Positions 32,779-42,134 of a stretch of 64,000 bases of DNA are shown piece after piece (within the stretch, counting starts at the first letter, position 1; every line of letters starts with the position of its first letter). Source of the DNA: DASYPQ01 sp036006425 (lineage in GTDB: Bacteria > Planctomycetota > UBA1135 > GCA-002686595); NCBI GenBank assembly GCA_036006425.1, contig DASYPQ010000005.1, positions 62,001-126,000 on the forward strand, written 5' to 3'. The notes beneath the pieces were generated by a model. That model worked only from the letters and a program-made list of their open reading frames with translations, did not search any database and was not told the DNA's origin. Made by a program: the position numbers and the translations under genes.

Positions 32779-33610
32779 GCGACGCCTCCTTCCATCGCCG
32801 CAGCGTCGCTTCGGGATCGCCGTCGCGGACGAGCGCTTCGCCGACGAGGACCGCCTCCGCGCCCGCGGCGCGCACGCGCGCGAGGTCCGCGAGGTCGCGG
32901 ATCCCGCTCTCGGCGACGCGGATCGGACCCGGCGGCACGAGGGGGAGCAGGCGCTCGACGGTCGCGAGGTCGACCTCGAACGTGCGCAGGTCGCGCGCGT
33001 TGACGCCCAGGAGCTCGGGCTCGAGCGGCACGGCGCGCGCGAGATCCCGCTCGTCGTGCACCTCGAGGAGCACGGCGAGGCCGAGGTCCTTCGCGACGGC
33101 GCGGAGGCGCTGGAGCTCGCTGCCCGCGAGGACGACCGGCAGGAGCAGGACGGCGTCGGCGCCGTACAGGCAGCTCTCCCACAGCATCGCTTCGTCGAGG
33201 ATGAAGTCCTTCCGGAGCCTTGGCAAGCGCGTGAACTCCACCGCGCGCAGGTCGTCGAGCGATCCCTGGAAGTGATCCTCCTCGGTGAGCACGGAGATCG
33301 CGGCCGCGCCGCCGCGCTGGTAGGCCTGCGCGAGCGAGAAGTACTTCGGGCCGGGCTGCGGCGTGCGCGTCGGGCGCGAGCGCTCGGGCTCCGCCGCCTC
33401 GGGGAGCAGGACTCCCGCCGAGGGCGAACGGCGCTTCATCTCGGCGATGATCGCGAGCTCGCCCTTCCCGAACGCGGCGAGGAACCGCTCGCGCCTCCAC
33501 GAGTCCTCGCGCACGAGGTCGCGCAGGCGCTCGATCGGCTGCACGCGACGGCGCTCGGCGGCGCGCAGGCGCACGCTCGCGAGGATCGGATCCAGCCTCG
33601 TCCCGCTCAC
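32771..33610 (-). CDS. trpC: Indole-3-glycerol phosphate synthase
   Basis: 279 residues. IIAEMKRRSPSAG carries the catalytic Lys, followed by ISVLTEEDHFQGSLDDL, LRKDFILDEAMLWES, LLEVHDERDLA, LLGVNARDL and VAESGIRDLADL: the standard barrel. Insertion of 12 or so residues (PEAAEPERSRPTRTPQPGP) after the first strand is mildly unusual. GTG start overlaps the trpD stop as GTGA. Confidence 0.96.
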   Translation of the reverse strand: MSGTRLDPILASVRLRAAERRRVQPIERLRDLVREDSWRRERFLAAFGKGELAIIAEMKRRSPSAGVLLPEAAEPERSRPTRTPQPGPKYFSLAQAYQRGGAAAISVLTEEDHFQGSLDDLRAVEFTRLPRLRKDFILDEAMLWESCLYGADAVLLLPVVLAGSELQRLRAVAKDLGLAVLLEVHDERDLARAVPLEPELLGVNARDLRTFEVDLATVERLLPLVPPGPIRVAESGIRDLADLARVRAAGAEAVLVGEALVRDGDPEATLRRWKEASRG

Positions 33611-34626
33611 GCGTTCCTCGCCCAGCGCGCGGCTTCGACCCAGCGGGACATCGTGGCCTTCGCGCGCCCGCTCGTGATCGCCTCGTCGGCCTGTCGGACC
33701 CCGTCGCAGGCGTCGGCGGCGACACCTGCGACGACGAGCGCCGCGGCGGCGTTCATGACGACCGCGTCGAGCATCGCGTTCGATTCCCCGGAGAGGACGA
33801 GGCGCAGGAGGCGGAGATTCGCGGCCGCGTCGCCGCCGCGGAGCCGCGACACCGGCGCGCGCGAGAGACCGAGAGCCTGCGCGTCGAAGGAGTGCACCGG
33901 CGCGTCGCCGACCGCGGCGACGAGGTTCTCGCCCGCGAGCGTGAGCTCGTCCGCTCCGCCGGCGCCGTGCACGACGTAGCCCCGTTCGTGGCCGAGGTCG
34001 GTCAGCGCGGTCGCGATCTCCGCGACGCGGCGCGCCTCGGGCACCCCGACGAGCTGACGGCGTACCCGGCCCGGATTCGCGAGCGGACCGAGGAAGTTGA
34101 AGATCGTGCGCACGCCGAGCGCCTTGCGGACCGGTGCCGCGTGCTGCAGCGCGGGATGGTGCGCGGGCGCGAAGAGGAACGTGATGCCGACCGCGTCGAG
34201 CACGACGCGGGACGCGTCGAGGGGCAGATCGAGCGGGATCCCGGCCGCCTCGAGGAGGTCGGCGCTGCCGCAGCGGCTCGATTGGCTGCGATTCCCGTGC
34301 TTCACCACGCGCGCGCCGGCCGCGGCCGCGACGATCGCCGCGGCCGTCGAGAGGTTGAACGTCGCGGCGCCGTCTCCGCCGGTGCCGCACGTGTCGATCG
34401 CGTCGGGATGGTCGTGCTCGAACGGGATCATCGCCTCGCGCAGCGCGTCCGCGCCGCCGGTGATCTCGGCCGCCGTCTCCCCGCGCGCGGCGAGCCGGGT
34501 CAGGAAGTCCGCGAGCTGTGCCGCGTCGAACTCGGCGACGAGCGTCCCGCCGATCACGGAGCGCGTCTCCTCGCGGGAGAGCTCGCCGCCCTCCGTCACG
34601 CGCTCGATCGCCTCCCCGAGGTTCAT
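33607..34626 (-). CDS. trpD: Anthranilate phosphoribosyltransferase
   Basis: 339 residues. IDTCGTGGDGAATFNLSTAAAIVAA is the PRPP-binding glycine-rich loop; VVKHGNRSQSSRCGSADLLEAAGI and FLFAPAHHPALQH complete the TrpD signature. Stand-alone enzyme, not fused to TrpG. ATG overlaps the trpG stop. Confidence 0.97.
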   Translation of the reverse strand: MNLGEAIERVTEGGELSREETRSVIGGTLVAEFDAAQLADFLTRLAARGETAAEITGGADALREAMIPFEHDHPDAIDTCGTGGDGAATFNLSTAAAIVAAAAGARVVKHGNRSQSSRCGSADLLEAAGIPLDLPLDASRVVLDAVGITFLFAPAHHPALQHAAPVRKALGVRTIFNFLGPLANPGRVRRQLVGVPEARRVAEIATALTDLGHERGYVVHGAGGADELTLAGENLVAAVGDAPVHSFDAQALGLSRAPVSRLRGGDAAANLRLLRLVLSGESNAMLDAVVMNAAAALVVAGVAADACDGVRQADEAITSGRAKATMSRWVEAARWARNA

Positions 34627-35210
34627 CGCGTCGCCATCGGTTCTCCGGAGAGTTCGAGGAACCGCGCGAGGATCCGCGCACCTTGCGGCGTCAGGATCGA
34701 CTCGGGGTGGAACTGCACTCCGAAGCGCGGGAGCGTCGCGTGGCGGACCGCCATGACGAACCCTTCCGACGTCCACGCGGTGAGCCGCAGGACCTCGGGC
34801 AGCGCGTCGCGCCGCGCGCGCAGCGAGTGGTAGCGACCGGCCGGGAACGGGTTCGGCAGGTCGCGGAAGAGAGCGTCCTTGTCGTGGTGGACGAGCGAAG
34901 CCTTGCCGTGCGTCGGCGCGGGATCGCGCTCGAGCGCGCCGCCGTAGCGCTCGACGAGCCCCTGGTGTCCGAGGCACACGCCGAGGAGCGGGATCGCGTC
35001 CGGGAGCTTGCGCAGGAGCTCGGGCGAGATCCCGGCGTCCGCGGGTCTCCCCGGTCCGGGGGAGAGGACGATCGCCGCGGGCTGGAGCGCGAGCGCCGCC
35101 TCGACGGTCAGCGCGTCGTTCCGCCGCACGTCGACCTCGACGCCGAGCGCCGCCATCGCCTGGTACAGGTTGAAGGTGAACGAGTCGTAGTTGTCGATGA
35201 GGAGGATCAC
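34623..35210 (-). CDS. trpG: Anthranilate synthase glutamine amidotransferase subunit
   Basis: 195 residues. Class I glutaminase supplying ammonia to TrpE. LLIDNYDSFTFNLYQ N-terminus, SPGPGRPADAG, nucleophile Cys79 in LLGVCLGHQGL, and the catalytic His in GVQFHPESILTPQG. The start is the GTG at 35210, overlapping the trpE stop as GTGA. Could also serve para-aminobenzoate synthase, a common dual role. Confidence 0.96.
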   Translation of the reverse strand: MILLIDNYDSFTFNLYQAMAALGVEVDVRRNDALTVEAALALQPAAIVLSPGPGRPADAGISPELLRKLPDAIPLLGVCLGHQGLVERYGGALERDPAPTHGKASLVHHDKDALFRDLPNPFPAGRYHSLRARRDALPEVLRLTAWTSEGFVMAVRHATLPRFGVQFHPESILTPQGARILARFLELSGEPMATR

Positions 35211-36670
35211 GCCGACGCCACCTCGCAAGCCGAAGCACGGAACGCGGGCGAATCCGCCTCGCGGGCGGCTTCGAACAGGGCGCGCGCCTTGTGCAGCGTC
35301 TCCTCGCGCTCGCGCGCCGGATCCGAATCCCACACGATGCCCGCGCCCGCCTGCACGGAGAGCACTCCGGCGCGCGCGACGAGCGTCCGGATCACGAGCG
35401 CCGTGTCGAGGTTGCCGGCCGCGTCGAGGTAGCCGAACGCGCCCGCGTAGGGACCGCGCGTCTCGGGCTCGAGCGCCGCGACGAGCTCCATCGCGCGGAC
35501 TTTCGGCGCGCCGGAGACCGTGCCCGCCGGGAACGACGCCGCCAGGACGTCGAGGGCATCGCGGCCGGCGGCGAGATCGCATTCGACGCGCGAGACGAGG
35601 TGCTGGACGCGCGCGAACCGCTCGAGGACCGCGTGCTCCTTGACGTGCACCGTCCCGATGCGCGCGACGCGGCCGAGGTCGTTGCGCGCGAGGTCGACGA
35701 GCATGTCGTGCTCGGCGCGCTCCTTCGGATCCGACCGCAGCTCGCGCGCGAGGCGCTCGTCCTCGAGCGGATCGTCGGCGCGGGGCCGGGTCCCGGCGAT
35801 CGGGCGGTTCTCGGCCTTGCCGTCGCGCATCGACACGAGGCGCTCCGGCGAGGAGCCGACGAGCGTGATGCCGTCGGCCTCGAAGAAGAACATGTGCGGC
35901 GACGGGTTCGCGAGGCGCAGGACGCGGTACAGCGTGAACGGGTCGCCGGTGAAACGCTGCTCGAAGCGCTGGGAGAGCACGGCCTGGAAGATCTCGCCGT
36001 GCGAGATCGCGGTCCGCAGCGACTCGACGGCCTTCTCGAAGACCGCGGGCTCGGTGCGGGACGCGAAATCGCCCTGCAGCCGCAGATCGCCGCTCGCCGC
36101 GACGTCGCTCGCGAGCGCGTCGGCCGCGAGCGCGTCGATGCGCTCGTGGCGCGCGCGGGAGCGCGTGACGACGAACAGCTTCTGCGCGGCGTGGTCGAGC
36201 GCGAGCACGTCCTGGTAGAGATCGAGCGTCGCGTCGGGCACGTTCCAGGGATCGCGCGCGGCGCGCGGGACGCGCGGCTCGAGCGCCGACGCCCACTCGT
36301 ACGCGAACCACCCGATCCAGCCGCCGAGGAACGGCGGGAGTCCGCGCGGCGGCGGAGGACCGACGGGCCCCGCGGCGGTGCGCAGCGCGCCGTGGACGCT
36401 TCCGGGCAGCTTGCGCTCGCCGTCCGCCGTCGAGACGACGCTCGCGCCGTGCCGGCCGCGGAAGCGCGCGATCGGATCGACGCCGACGAAGGAATAGCGC
36501 GCGAGGCGCGCGGGCCCTTCGACCGATTCGAGCAGGCACGCGTGGTGGCCGGCCGCGCGCAGGGCGAGGAAGAGTCGCACCGGCGTCGCGAGATCGGAGG
36601 GCCACACGGCCCACGCGAGGCCGTGTCGCGCGGTCTCCTCGGCGGTCGAACGGTAGAGGGGCGCGTTCAC
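35207..36670 (-). CDS. trpE: Anthranilate synthase component I
   Basis: 487 residues. Converts chorismate to anthranilate with TrpG. LLESVEGPARLARYSFVGVDP is the N-terminal tryptophan-feedback region (LLES motif); FLGGWIGWFAYE, IFQAVLSQRFEQRF, NRPIAGTRPRA, DMLVDLARNDLGRV and FPAGTVSGAPKVRAMELVA are the catalytic core. The start is the GTG at 36670, six bases after the lysC stop. No leader peptide or attenuator is visible because lysC lies directly upstream. Confidence 0.97.
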   Translation of the reverse strand: MNAPLYRSTAEETARHGLAWAVWPSDLATPVRLFLALRAAGHHACLLESVEGPARLARYSFVGVDPIARFRGRHGASVVSTADGERKLPGSVHGALRTAAGPVGPPPPRGLPPFLGGWIGWFAYEWASALEPRVPRAARDPWNVPDATLDLYQDVLALDHAAQKLFVVTRSRARHERIDALAADALASDVAASGDLRLQGDFASRTEPAVFEKAVESLRTAISHGEIFQAVLSQRFEQRFTGDPFTLYRVLRLANPSPHMFFFEADGITLVGSSPERLVSMRDGKAENRPIAGTRPRADDPLEDERLARELRSDPKERAEHDMLVDLARNDLGRVARIGTVHVKEHAVLERFARVQHLVSRVECDLAAGRDALDVLAASFPAGTVSGAPKVRAMELVAALEPETRGPYAGAFGYLDAAGNLDTALVIRTLVARAGVLSVQAGAGIVWDSDPAREREETLHKARALFEAAREADSPAFRASACEVASA

Positions 36671-36676
36671 GGGTCC

Positions 36677-38002
36677 TCATCGACCGAACAGCCGCTCGTG
36701 AAGCGCGGAAACCACCTCGCGCACGCGCCCGCCCGGCACGACGAGCGAGAGATTGTTTCGCGTCGCGCCGTAGCTGATCATCTCGACCTGGACGCGGAGC
36801 TCCGCGAGGGTCGCGAGCACCGTCGCGCAGGAGTCGACGCGCTCGCGCAGCCCTTCGCCGACGACGCTGACGAGCGACGCGTCGCGGACGACGTTGACTT
36901 CGGAGAACGTCGCGAGCTCGGCGACCGCCGGCTCGAGGCGCGATCCGGGCTCGGTCGACAGCGCGAGGCTGACTTCCGACGTCGCGATCATGTCGACGAC
37001 GATCTCGTGGCGCGCGAACACGTCGGCGACGCGCGCCAGGAACCCGAACTGGAGCAGCATCGGCGCCGCGACGACGTTGACCACCGCGATGTGGTCCTTG
37101 TGCGCGATCGAGCGCACCGGTCCGCCGCTCCGTTCGGGGCGCGCCGTCACCAGCGTCCCGGGCTGGTCGGGCCTGAAGCTGTTCAGGACGCGGATCGGGA
37201 TGTTCGAGCGCACGGCCGGCGCCATCGTCGCGGGGTGGAGCACCTTGGCTCCGAAGAACGCGAGCTCGGCCGCCTCCGCGAACGACATCGACGCGACCTG
37301 CTTCGCGCCGGGCACGATCCGCGGGTCGGCCGTCATCACGCCGTCGACGTCGGTCCAGATCTGGATCTCCTCGGCGCCGAGCGCCGCGCCGAAAATCGCC
37401 GCCGAGAAGTCGCTGCCTCCGCGCCCGAGCGTCGTCACCTCTCCCGACGCGGTCCGCGCGACGTATCCGGTGATCACGGGCACGCCCTGGCGGTGCTCGA
37501 GCGCGCGCCGGATCGACGCGTCGCTGGCCGGGAGCGGCCGCGCCCCGCCGAACCGCGCGTCCGTGACGAGCCCGGCGTCCCACGCGTCGATCGCGAACGC
37601 CGGGATCCCCGCCTTGACGAGGTGGGCCGCGACGATGCGGGCGGAGAGGCGTTCCCCGAAGCTCGCGGCCGCGTCGAGCGTGCGCGGCGTGCACTCGCGG
37701 ACGAGCGCGATGCCGCGCGCGAGGTCGGCGAGCTCGCCGAGGAGTCCATCGAGGAGCCCGGCCTCGAGCGCGAGATCCGCGAGGAGCTTCCGGTGGATCC
37801 CGTCGACGGTCGCGAGCTCGCCCTCCCAGTCCGCGCCGGCGCGGGCGCATTCCGTCAGCCGGATCAGGCGGTTCGTGACGCCGCCGACGGCCGACACGAC
37901 GACGACGGGCTTCCGCGCGAGCGCGCGCCGGACGATCTCGCCGAGACGCCCGATGGGCTCGGGTCCGCCGACGGAGGTGCCACCGAATTTCTGGACGATC
38001 AC
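36677..38002 (-). CDS. lysC: Aspartate kinase
   Basis: 441 residues. Phosphorylates aspartate at the head of the lysine/threonine/methionine pathway. KFGGTSVGG at the N-terminus, TLGRGGSDFSAAIFGAALGAEEIQIWTDVDGVMTADPR in the catalytic core, and two ACT-type regulatory segments after about residue 300 (AVVNVVAAPMLLQFGFLARVADVFARHEIVVDMIATSEVSL; ASLVSVVGEGLRERV). More like the E. coli LysC type than the Gram-positive alpha/beta type. GTG start. Its place immediately before trpE links aspartate-family and aromatic synthesis on one transcript, which is unusual. Confidence 0.95.
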   Translation of the reverse strand: MIVQKFGGTSVGGPEPIGRLGEIVRRALARKPVVVVSAVGGVTNRLIRLTECARAGADWEGELATVDGIHRKLLADLALEAGLLDGLLGELADLARGIALVRECTPRTLDAAASFGERLSARIVAAHLVKAGIPAFAIDAWDAGLVTDARFGGARPLPASDASIRRALEHRQGVPVITGYVARTASGEVTTLGRGGSDFSAAIFGAALGAEEIQIWTDVDGVMTADPRIVPGAKQVASMSFAEAAELAFFGAKVLHPATMAPAVRSNIPIRVLNSFRPDQPGTLVTARPERSGGPVRSIAHKDHIAVVNVVAAPMLLQFGFLARVADVFARHEIVVDMIATSEVSLALSTEPGSRLEPAVAELATFSEVNVVRDASLVSVVGEGLRERVDSCATVLATLAELRVQVEMISYGATRNNLSLVVPGGRVREVVSALHERLFGR

Positions 38003-38044
38003 GGGGGCCGAGGAGCCTACCGTCCGCGCGCGCGAGCGTCGACC

Positions 38045-39100
38045 TCAGGGCTTCCGGAGCCACTCCTCCCACGGGTTCGGTCGGCTCGCGTCGAGGAACA
38101 TCTCCGGACTCGGCGCGAGCAGCGTCTGCCAGACCTCGGGCACGACCATGACGACGTTCGTGTTCCGGTTCCACACGCGGACGCGGTGGCGGTCGTCGGC
38201 GGCGCTGATCCAGATCTCGATCGGCTCGGAGCCCTCGGGCGCGAGGTGCACGATTGCCGCCGGAGGGTCGAGGCCGTGCTCGGCCGCTCGCGACGGGCTC
38301 TCCGTCTCGTCGCAGCGGCCGCGCAGCCACAGGCCGATGTAGCCGCCGACCCGCCAGCCCGGGAACGCTTCGCGTCCTCGGCCGCGGTCGAGGAACCAGG
38401 TCGTGCTCTCGTCGGCGCCGCCGGCGCGCGCCGCCTCGTCGACCGCGACGCGCACGCTCTCGCCGCCCGCCGTCTCGATCTTGAACTCGCTGAATCCGCG
38501 GAAGCCGTCGCCGAGGCACCCGGCGAGGAGCCGCGTGTCGACGAGCGGCGGGAGCAGCGACGCGAGCGGCGTCTGGAGGAGACGGCGCGGGTCGCGGTCG
38601 ATCTCGAGGATCCGCTGCGCGCCCTTCTCGCGGACGAAGGCACGGCCGCGGGGCCCCTCCGCGAACGTCCGGCCGACCTCGAACGCGAAGAGCACGTCGC
38701 GATCCGGCGCCTCGACGAACTTCGGGCCGTGGAACGCGACCGTCAGGGAGTCGGGCGAATCGAATCCGTACGCGGTCGCGTCGCGCGATCCTTCCGCGCG
38801 CGCGACGCCGCGCGCCTCGAAGAACGCCGCCAGGAACTCGCGCATCGCGTCGTCGCTGCACACGGCGCCGTGGGCCTCGCGGCTGCGCCAGACGCCCTTC
38901 TTCCGCGCGTACACGAGCTCGCCCGCGCCGCCGCCGACCGTGATCGCGGCGATCGTCGCACCCTGCGAGCGCTCCGGGGCGACGAGGCGCTCGATCGCGG
39001 GGTCGCGCTCCCGGCGCGCGCGCTCCCGCCGCGCGAGGAACCGGTCCGCGCCGAGGAGCAGGGCGAGCAGCGCGGCGAGGAGGAGGATCGGGCGGCTCAT
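38045..39100 (-). CDS. DUF4340 protein
   Basis: 351 residues with one N-terminal transmembrane helix (ILLLAALLALLLGADRFL). The body matches the DUF4340 pattern (GELVYARKKGVWRSREAHGAVCSDDAMREFLAAFFEA; DATAYGFDSPDSLTVAFHG). These proteins typically follow GldG-like genes and are of unknown function, probably on the outer face of the cytoplasmic membrane. It starts 4 bases after the double-GldG gene and lies 42 bases before lysC. Confidence 0.8.
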   Translation of the reverse strand: MSRPILLLAALLALLLGADRFLARRERARRERDPAIERLVAPERSQGATIAAITVGGGAGELVYARKKGVWRSREAHGAVCSDDAMREFLAAFFEARGVARAEGSRDATAYGFDSPDSLTVAFHGPKFVEAPDRDVLFAFEVGRTFAEGPRGRAFVREKGAQRILEIDRDPRRLLQTPLASLLPPLVDTRLLAGCLGDGFRGFSEFKIETAGGESVRVAVDEAARAGGADESTTWFLDRGRGREAFPGWRVGGYIGLWLRGRCDETESPSRAAEHGLDPPAAIVHLAPEGSEPIEIWISAADDRHRVRVWNRNTNVVMVVPEVWQTLLAPSPEMFLDASRPNPWEEWLRKP

Positions 39101-39104
39101 GGGT

Positions 39105-42100
39105 TCAGGCAGCGCGGCGCGCGCGCAGCGCGAGGTACGCGATGAGAGCCGCCGGGCCCGCGCCGACGACGAACATGCGCCAGAGCACGTGCGCGCGCGC
39201 TTCGAGGAGCCCGAAGCTCGGCGCGACGGAGCGGCGCGCGAGGATCGCGGCGAGGTCCGCGGGGAGCGCGAGCCATCCCGTCGCGTTCAGGAGGAACTGC
39301 GCGTTGTCGCGGCCGGGAGCGGAGAGCTCGCCGTCGCGGAACATCCCCGAGCAGCCGACGAGGACGAGGCGCCCCGTCCCCGCGGGCGGCGGGAACGTGC
39401 CTTCGAACACCGCGGCGAGCGGCGCGACGCCCAGCGCTTTGCCGGTCGCGGGCGAGAGGTCCGCGGGGAGGTTCCCGCCCGTCCACGCGAGCGCCGCGGC
39501 GCCCGCGGACGTCGAGACGAGCGCGCGCGCCGTGATCCCGTGCCGGGCGAGCTCGTCCGCGTCCCAACGCAGGCGACTCGGAGAGGGGAGACCGAGCTCG
39601 GAGATCCCGCGCAGGATCGGCGAGGCCGGATCGAAGCCCTCGGCGACGGCGCGGACGAAAAGCGGACTCGCCGCGCGCTCGCGCACGATCTCGAAGCGGC
39701 CCGGTCTGCTCTCGACCTGCGTCGCGACCTCGTCCGTCCCGTGGAGCTCGTCGAGCACGAGGTCGCGCACGAGCTCGATCCCGATCGTCGGGAAGTAGAC
39801 GCGATCGACGTCCGCGAACTGCGGCTGTGGCCACAGCGCGAGCGCCATGCCGGAGTCGTACGTCCGGCGCGACCGCACGTCGAAGTGCTGCGCCGCGAGG
39901 AGCGCGCGCCCGCCGCGCGCGAGGTGCGCGGCGATCGCCTGGATCAGCGGCTCCGCGTCGCGCCGCGGCTGGAAGCAGAGCAGCGCGTCGACGCGGGCGG
40001 GCACGTCGGGCTTCTCGGGATCGAGCTCGAGGACGGCGAAGTCGTTCGCCTCGAGGCGCGCGCGCGCCTCGCCGAACACGTCGCCGCCGCCCGGCGCGAA
40101 GAGACCGTGCTTCTGGAACTCGAGCGCTTCGGCCGGCGTGAGCCGCGGAGCGCCTGCGGCGACGGCGATCCGCGGCTTCGGCGCGCCGCGGAGGCGCGCG
40201 ATCGCGGCGGCGAGGCGGAATTCCACGTGCTCGGCGCTGTCCGCGTCGGGGAACGAGAGGGTCTCCGCGCGACCGGCGGCGCGGAGGACGACCGACGCGA
40301 ACCGCGGCGTCCCGCGCTCGTCGATCGTGCCCAGCGGAAGGACGCCGTCGCGCGCGAGCGCCGAGAGCTCCTCCGCGCGGAGGTCCGACGTCGACACGCG
40401 CACGACCTCGAGCGCGGGCGACGCCGCGGCGAACGAGGCCACGGTTTCGCGGATGCGCCTCGACGTCCGGTCTCCCGCGGCGGAGAGCACGAGATCGACG
40501 CGGACGGGATCCGGATGCGCGAGGATCGCGCGCGTCTCGGCCGCGAGGCCGTTCCGCCGGTCGGGCGTGACGTCGGCGTCGAGGACACCCGTGGTCGCGC
40601 GCGCGAGCGCGAGGAGCGCGAGGCCGGCGGCGATCGCGCGCAGGGGGAAGGCGTTCCGGCGCGAGCCACGCGGCGCCGTGCGGCGCGACTTCGCGAGGAA
40701 GCGGACCGCGAGGAGCGCGGGGATGGCGAGCGCGATCGCCGTGCGCCACGCGCTCTGCGCGCCCGGCGAAAGGCTCGGGATCCGAGCCGGCCGCGGCACG
40801 CCCGCGGCTTCGATCGCGATGCGCTCGGACGAGGCCAGCGAACGGACGAGGACGGCGACGAGCGCCTCGCTCGCGGACGACTCCTGGCGCAAGGCTTCGT
40901 CGCGGAACGGCGTGGACGCGGCCGCGACGACGATGCTCCCGCGCCACGGATCGGCGAGGCGGTCGGGTGCGAGGAGCTCGAGCAGCGGGAGCCGCGGCGC
41001 GCGCGCGGCTCGCCCCGGGTCGCGCAGGTCCGCGTCCGAGAGCTCGGCGTCCTCGAACGGCCGCAGCCGGGTCGAGCCCGACGACGACGCGAGCGCCGTC
41101 GCGACGAATCCGAGCTCCGTGAGGCGCGCGGGAACCGGCTCGAACGACGTCGGGGCGGCGAAGAGGAGCGTGCCGTTCGGCTGAGGACCCAGCGCGCGGA
41201 AGTCCTGGTCGGCGCCGATCGAGCGCAGGAGCACCGGCGAGGACTTCGATCCCGTGTCGAGCGCGATTGCGTCGAGCGCGGCGAGGCCGAGCTCGCGCAG
41301 CAGCGCGGGCGGGAACTCCGAGCGCTCGAACCGGACACCCGCACCGGAGTACCCGGCGCGCAGGGCGCTCCCCGCGACGAGCGCGGCTCCGCCCCGGTCG
41401 ACGAGCGCTCGCAGCGCGTCGACGTGGCGCGCGTCCGAGCTCCCGGGATCGATCCAGAAGAGGAGGTCCGCGCTCGCCGGCACCGTCGCCGCGGTGTCGA
41501 AGTCGCACTCCTCGAGATCGGCGAGCGCTCGCAGCGACTTGCGCAGGCCGCGGTACGCGGGAGGCGCCGCGAGCGCGACGCGCGGGCGCCGCGGCTTCTC
41601 GAGACCCTCGACGTGCGCGAGGATCAACGACTCGAGACCGCCGAGCACCTCGGGCGTCACCGCGCGCACCGTCGTGGCGCCGTGCGCGCCGTACGCGATC
41701 CGCAGGCTCGACCACACGCTGCGCTCGACCTCCGCGTCGAGCTGCAGCGCCCGCGCGCGGAAGGGGGCGAGCCCGAGCCCGGCGAGGTACGCGGGCGAGG
41801 CCGCGTCCGCGTCCGGGTCGAGGATCTGGACGCGCACGCGTCCCGCGCCCGCGGCTTCGATCGAGCGGAGCAGGCGGACGACGGTGTCGGCGACGCCGCG
41901 GAGCTCGCGCGGCATCGACGCCTCGGAGGAGACCGCGTACGTGAAGAGGAGGTCCGAGTCGAGGCGTGCGAGCTTCGCCGCGAGCGCGGGGCCGACGTCG
42001 GCGACCGGAGCGCGCGAGAGATCGACGGCGCCGAGCCGGGCGCGGCCGGCGACGTGGACGAAGGCGAGGAGCGCGAGGAGGGACAGCGCTCCCAAGGCGC

Positions 42101-42134
42101 ATGCGGCGACCGCGCGCGACGCCCGCGCGCTCAC
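39105..42134 (-). CDS. Double-length GldG-like ABC auxiliary protein
   Basis: 1009 residues, about twice the usual GldG length of 500-600. Hydrophobic helices are at about 8-30, near residue 480, near 520 and at the C-terminus (VLWRMFVVGAGPAALIAYLAL). Two similar extracytoplasmic GldG-type regions are visible: in the first half LFTYAVSSEASMPRELRGVADTVVRLLRSI...VRVQILDPD and LAAPPAYRGLRKSLRAL; in the second VRVDLVLSAAGDRTSRRIRETVASFAAASPALEVVRVST and IAVAAGAPRLTPAE. This looks like an internal tandem duplication or fusion. GldG proteins work with GldA ATPase and GldF permease. GTG start overlaps the permease stop. Substrate unknown. Confidence 0.8.
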   Translation of the reverse strand: MSARASRAVAACALGALSLLALLAFVHVAGRARLGAVDLSRAPVADVGPALAAKLARLDSDLLFTYAVSSEASMPRELRGVADTVVRLLRSIEAAGAGRVRVQILDPDADAASPAYLAGLGLAPFRARALQLDAEVERSVWSSLRIAYGAHGATTVRAVTPEVLGGLESLILAHVEGLEKPRRPRVALAAPPAYRGLRKSLRALADLEECDFDTAATVPASADLLFWIDPGSSDARHVDALRALVDRGGAALVAGSALRAGYSGAGVRFERSEFPPALLRELGLAALDAIALDTGSKSSPVLLRSIGADQDFRALGPQPNGTLLFAAPTSFEPVPARLTELGFVATALASSSGSTRLRPFEDAELSDADLRDPGRAARAPRLPLLELLAPDRLADPWRGSIVVAAASTPFRDEALRQESSASEALVAVLVRSLASSERIAIEAAGVPRPARIPSLSPGAQSAWRTAIALAIPALLAVRFLAKSRRTAPRGSRRNAFPLRAIAAGLALLALARATTGVLDADVTPDRRNGLAAETRAILAHPDPVRVDLVLSAAGDRTSRRIRETVASFAAASPALEVVRVSTSDLRAEELSALARDGVLPLGTIDERGTPRFASVVLRAAGRAETLSFPDADSAEHVEFRLAAAIARLRGAPKPRIAVAAGAPRLTPAEALEFQKHGLFAPGGGDVFGEARARLEANDFAVLELDPEKPDVPARVDALLCFQPRRDAEPLIQAIAAHLARGGRALLAAQHFDVRSRRTYDSGMALALWPQPQFADVDRVYFPTIGIELVRDLVLDELHGTDEVATQVESRPGRFEIVRERAASPLFVRAVAEGFDPASPILRGISELGLPSPSRLRWDADELARHGITARALVSTSAGAAALAWTGGNLPADLSPATGKALGVAPLAAVFEGTFPPPAGTGRLVLVGCSGMFRDGELSAPGRDNAQFLLNATGWLALPADLAAILARRSVAPSFGLLEARAHVLWRMFVVGAGPAALIAYLALRARRAA

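Noticed and set aside
36671..38044. Trp attenuator or leader peptide before trpE
   Set aside because: Only six bases separate the lysC stop from trpE, and no Trp-rich short frame or paired hairpins are seen before lysC.
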